Positions 6,388 to 6,434 of a stretch of DNA of 6,434 bases are shown one piece after another. The position numbers and the translations under genes were made by a program. The stretch's first letter is position 1. The number at the start of each line of letters is the position of its first letter. This DNA comes from Actinomycetota bacterium (GTDB taxonomy: Bacteria; Actinomycetota; Actinomycetes; Nanopelagicales; Nanopelagicaceae), in contig JAQCAO010000071.1 of assembly GCA_027731885.1 (NCBI GenBank), positions 1 through 6,434 on the forward strand, written 5' to 3'. The notes below the pieces were generated by a model, which was not told where the DNA came from, did not search any database, and was given only the letters and a program-made list of their open reading frames with translations.

Positions 6388-6434
6388 TGGTCACCGCCGG
6401 CCGACGGATCTAACGAAAGTGACACCGGGGAAGG

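Larger units (their letters stand above)
6339..6434 (-). other. Gene-free leader upstream of rsmH, cut by the window edge
   Basis: This stretch holds no recognisable gene. From the rsmH side outward (plus coordinates) it has the Shine-Dalgarno at 6342-6350 and an A-rich tract on the transcribed sense (6362-6374, minus GAAAAATAAAAAAC). Next is a perfect tandem repeat of the 7-mer TCATCTC (6374-6380 and 6381-6387), then a possible short GC hairpin at 6394-6407 (5-bp stem with one G-T pair, GGCC loop). The right part (about 6390-6434) is clearly richer in GC than the genes beside it. A TATAAG at 6358-6353 could resemble a -10 box, but it would start transcription inside the Shine-Dalgarno, and I see no matching -35. 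No MraZ-type repeated GTGGG boxes are seen. The three minus frames close within 20 codons and do not resemble the MraZ C-terminus. Whether mraZ lies further right cannot be seen. Confidence 0.5.

Noticed and set aside
6394..6407. GC hairpin as an intrinsic terminator
   Set aside because: The stem is only 5 bp with a G-T pair. In the minus transcript it is followed by an A-rich and not a U-rich run, and on the plus strand the T-run comes before the hairpin and not after.
6390..6434. GAAAGTGACAC and the GC-rich segment as part of an RNase P RNA or other structured RNA on the plus strand
   Set aside because: Only a few bases resemble the conserved GAAAGTGCCACAG core of RNase P RNA. The sequence before it lacks the expected 5' conserved GAGGAAAGTCC region and is AT-rich.
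6381..6434. Open minus-strand frame at the right edge as the C-terminus of MraZ
   Set aside because: The 17 visible codons (ending DPSAGGDQR) do not resemble known MraZ C-termini and are too few to judge.

Overview
The window is one uninterrupted minus-strand stretch of the division and cell wall (dcw) cluster. In transcription order (right to left) it holds rsmH (mraW), an ftsL-like gene, ftsI (class B penicillin-binding protein), murE, murF and the first 80 codons of mraY, which runs off the left edge. No gene is supported on the plus strand. I see no RNA gene, mobile element, CRISPR array, integrase or terminator.

The organism looks like a small-genome, moderate-GC member of the Actinobacteria (Actinomycetota). 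Gene order matches the actinobacterial dcw core. RsmH has the SFQSLEDR variant and the NPRSASVRLRA C-terminus typical of that phylum, and MraY starts with an actinobacterial-type MRLIL...[17 protein letters not shown] segment. Base composition is only about mid-40s percent GC by eye. That combination suggests a freshwater planktonic lineage such as Nanopelagicales (acI), but this is inference from style and not a database match.

Layout: 6339-6434 is the rsmH leader, with a GC-rich right part, a tandem 7-mer, an A-rich tract and a strong Shine-Dalgarno. rsmH occupies 5382-6338, and its stop codon directly abuts the ftsL ATG. ftsL (4962-5381) overlaps the GTG of ftsI by 8 bp. ftsI (3143-4969) overlaps murE by 4 bp (ATGA). 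murE (1650-3146) overlaps murF by 4 bp (GTGA). murF (247-1653) is followed after 6 bp by mraY (1-240). The whole is almost certainly one translationally coupled operon.

How the genes work together: RsmH tunes the ribosome by 16S rRNA methylation. FtsL and FtsI are membrane components of the septal peptidoglycan synthase. MurE adds the third stem-peptide residue; its DNPR motif points to meso-diaminopimelate. MurF adds D-Ala-D-Ala, and MraY moves the completed phospho-MurNAc-pentapeptide to undecaprenyl phosphate. All visible catalytic motifs are intact.

I found no previously undescribed system. The most unusual sequence-level observations are a perfect 20-bp palindrome inside murE, an apparent excess of GATC sites across the window, and the structured but gene-free leader of rsmH, where mraZ would normally be expected nearby.
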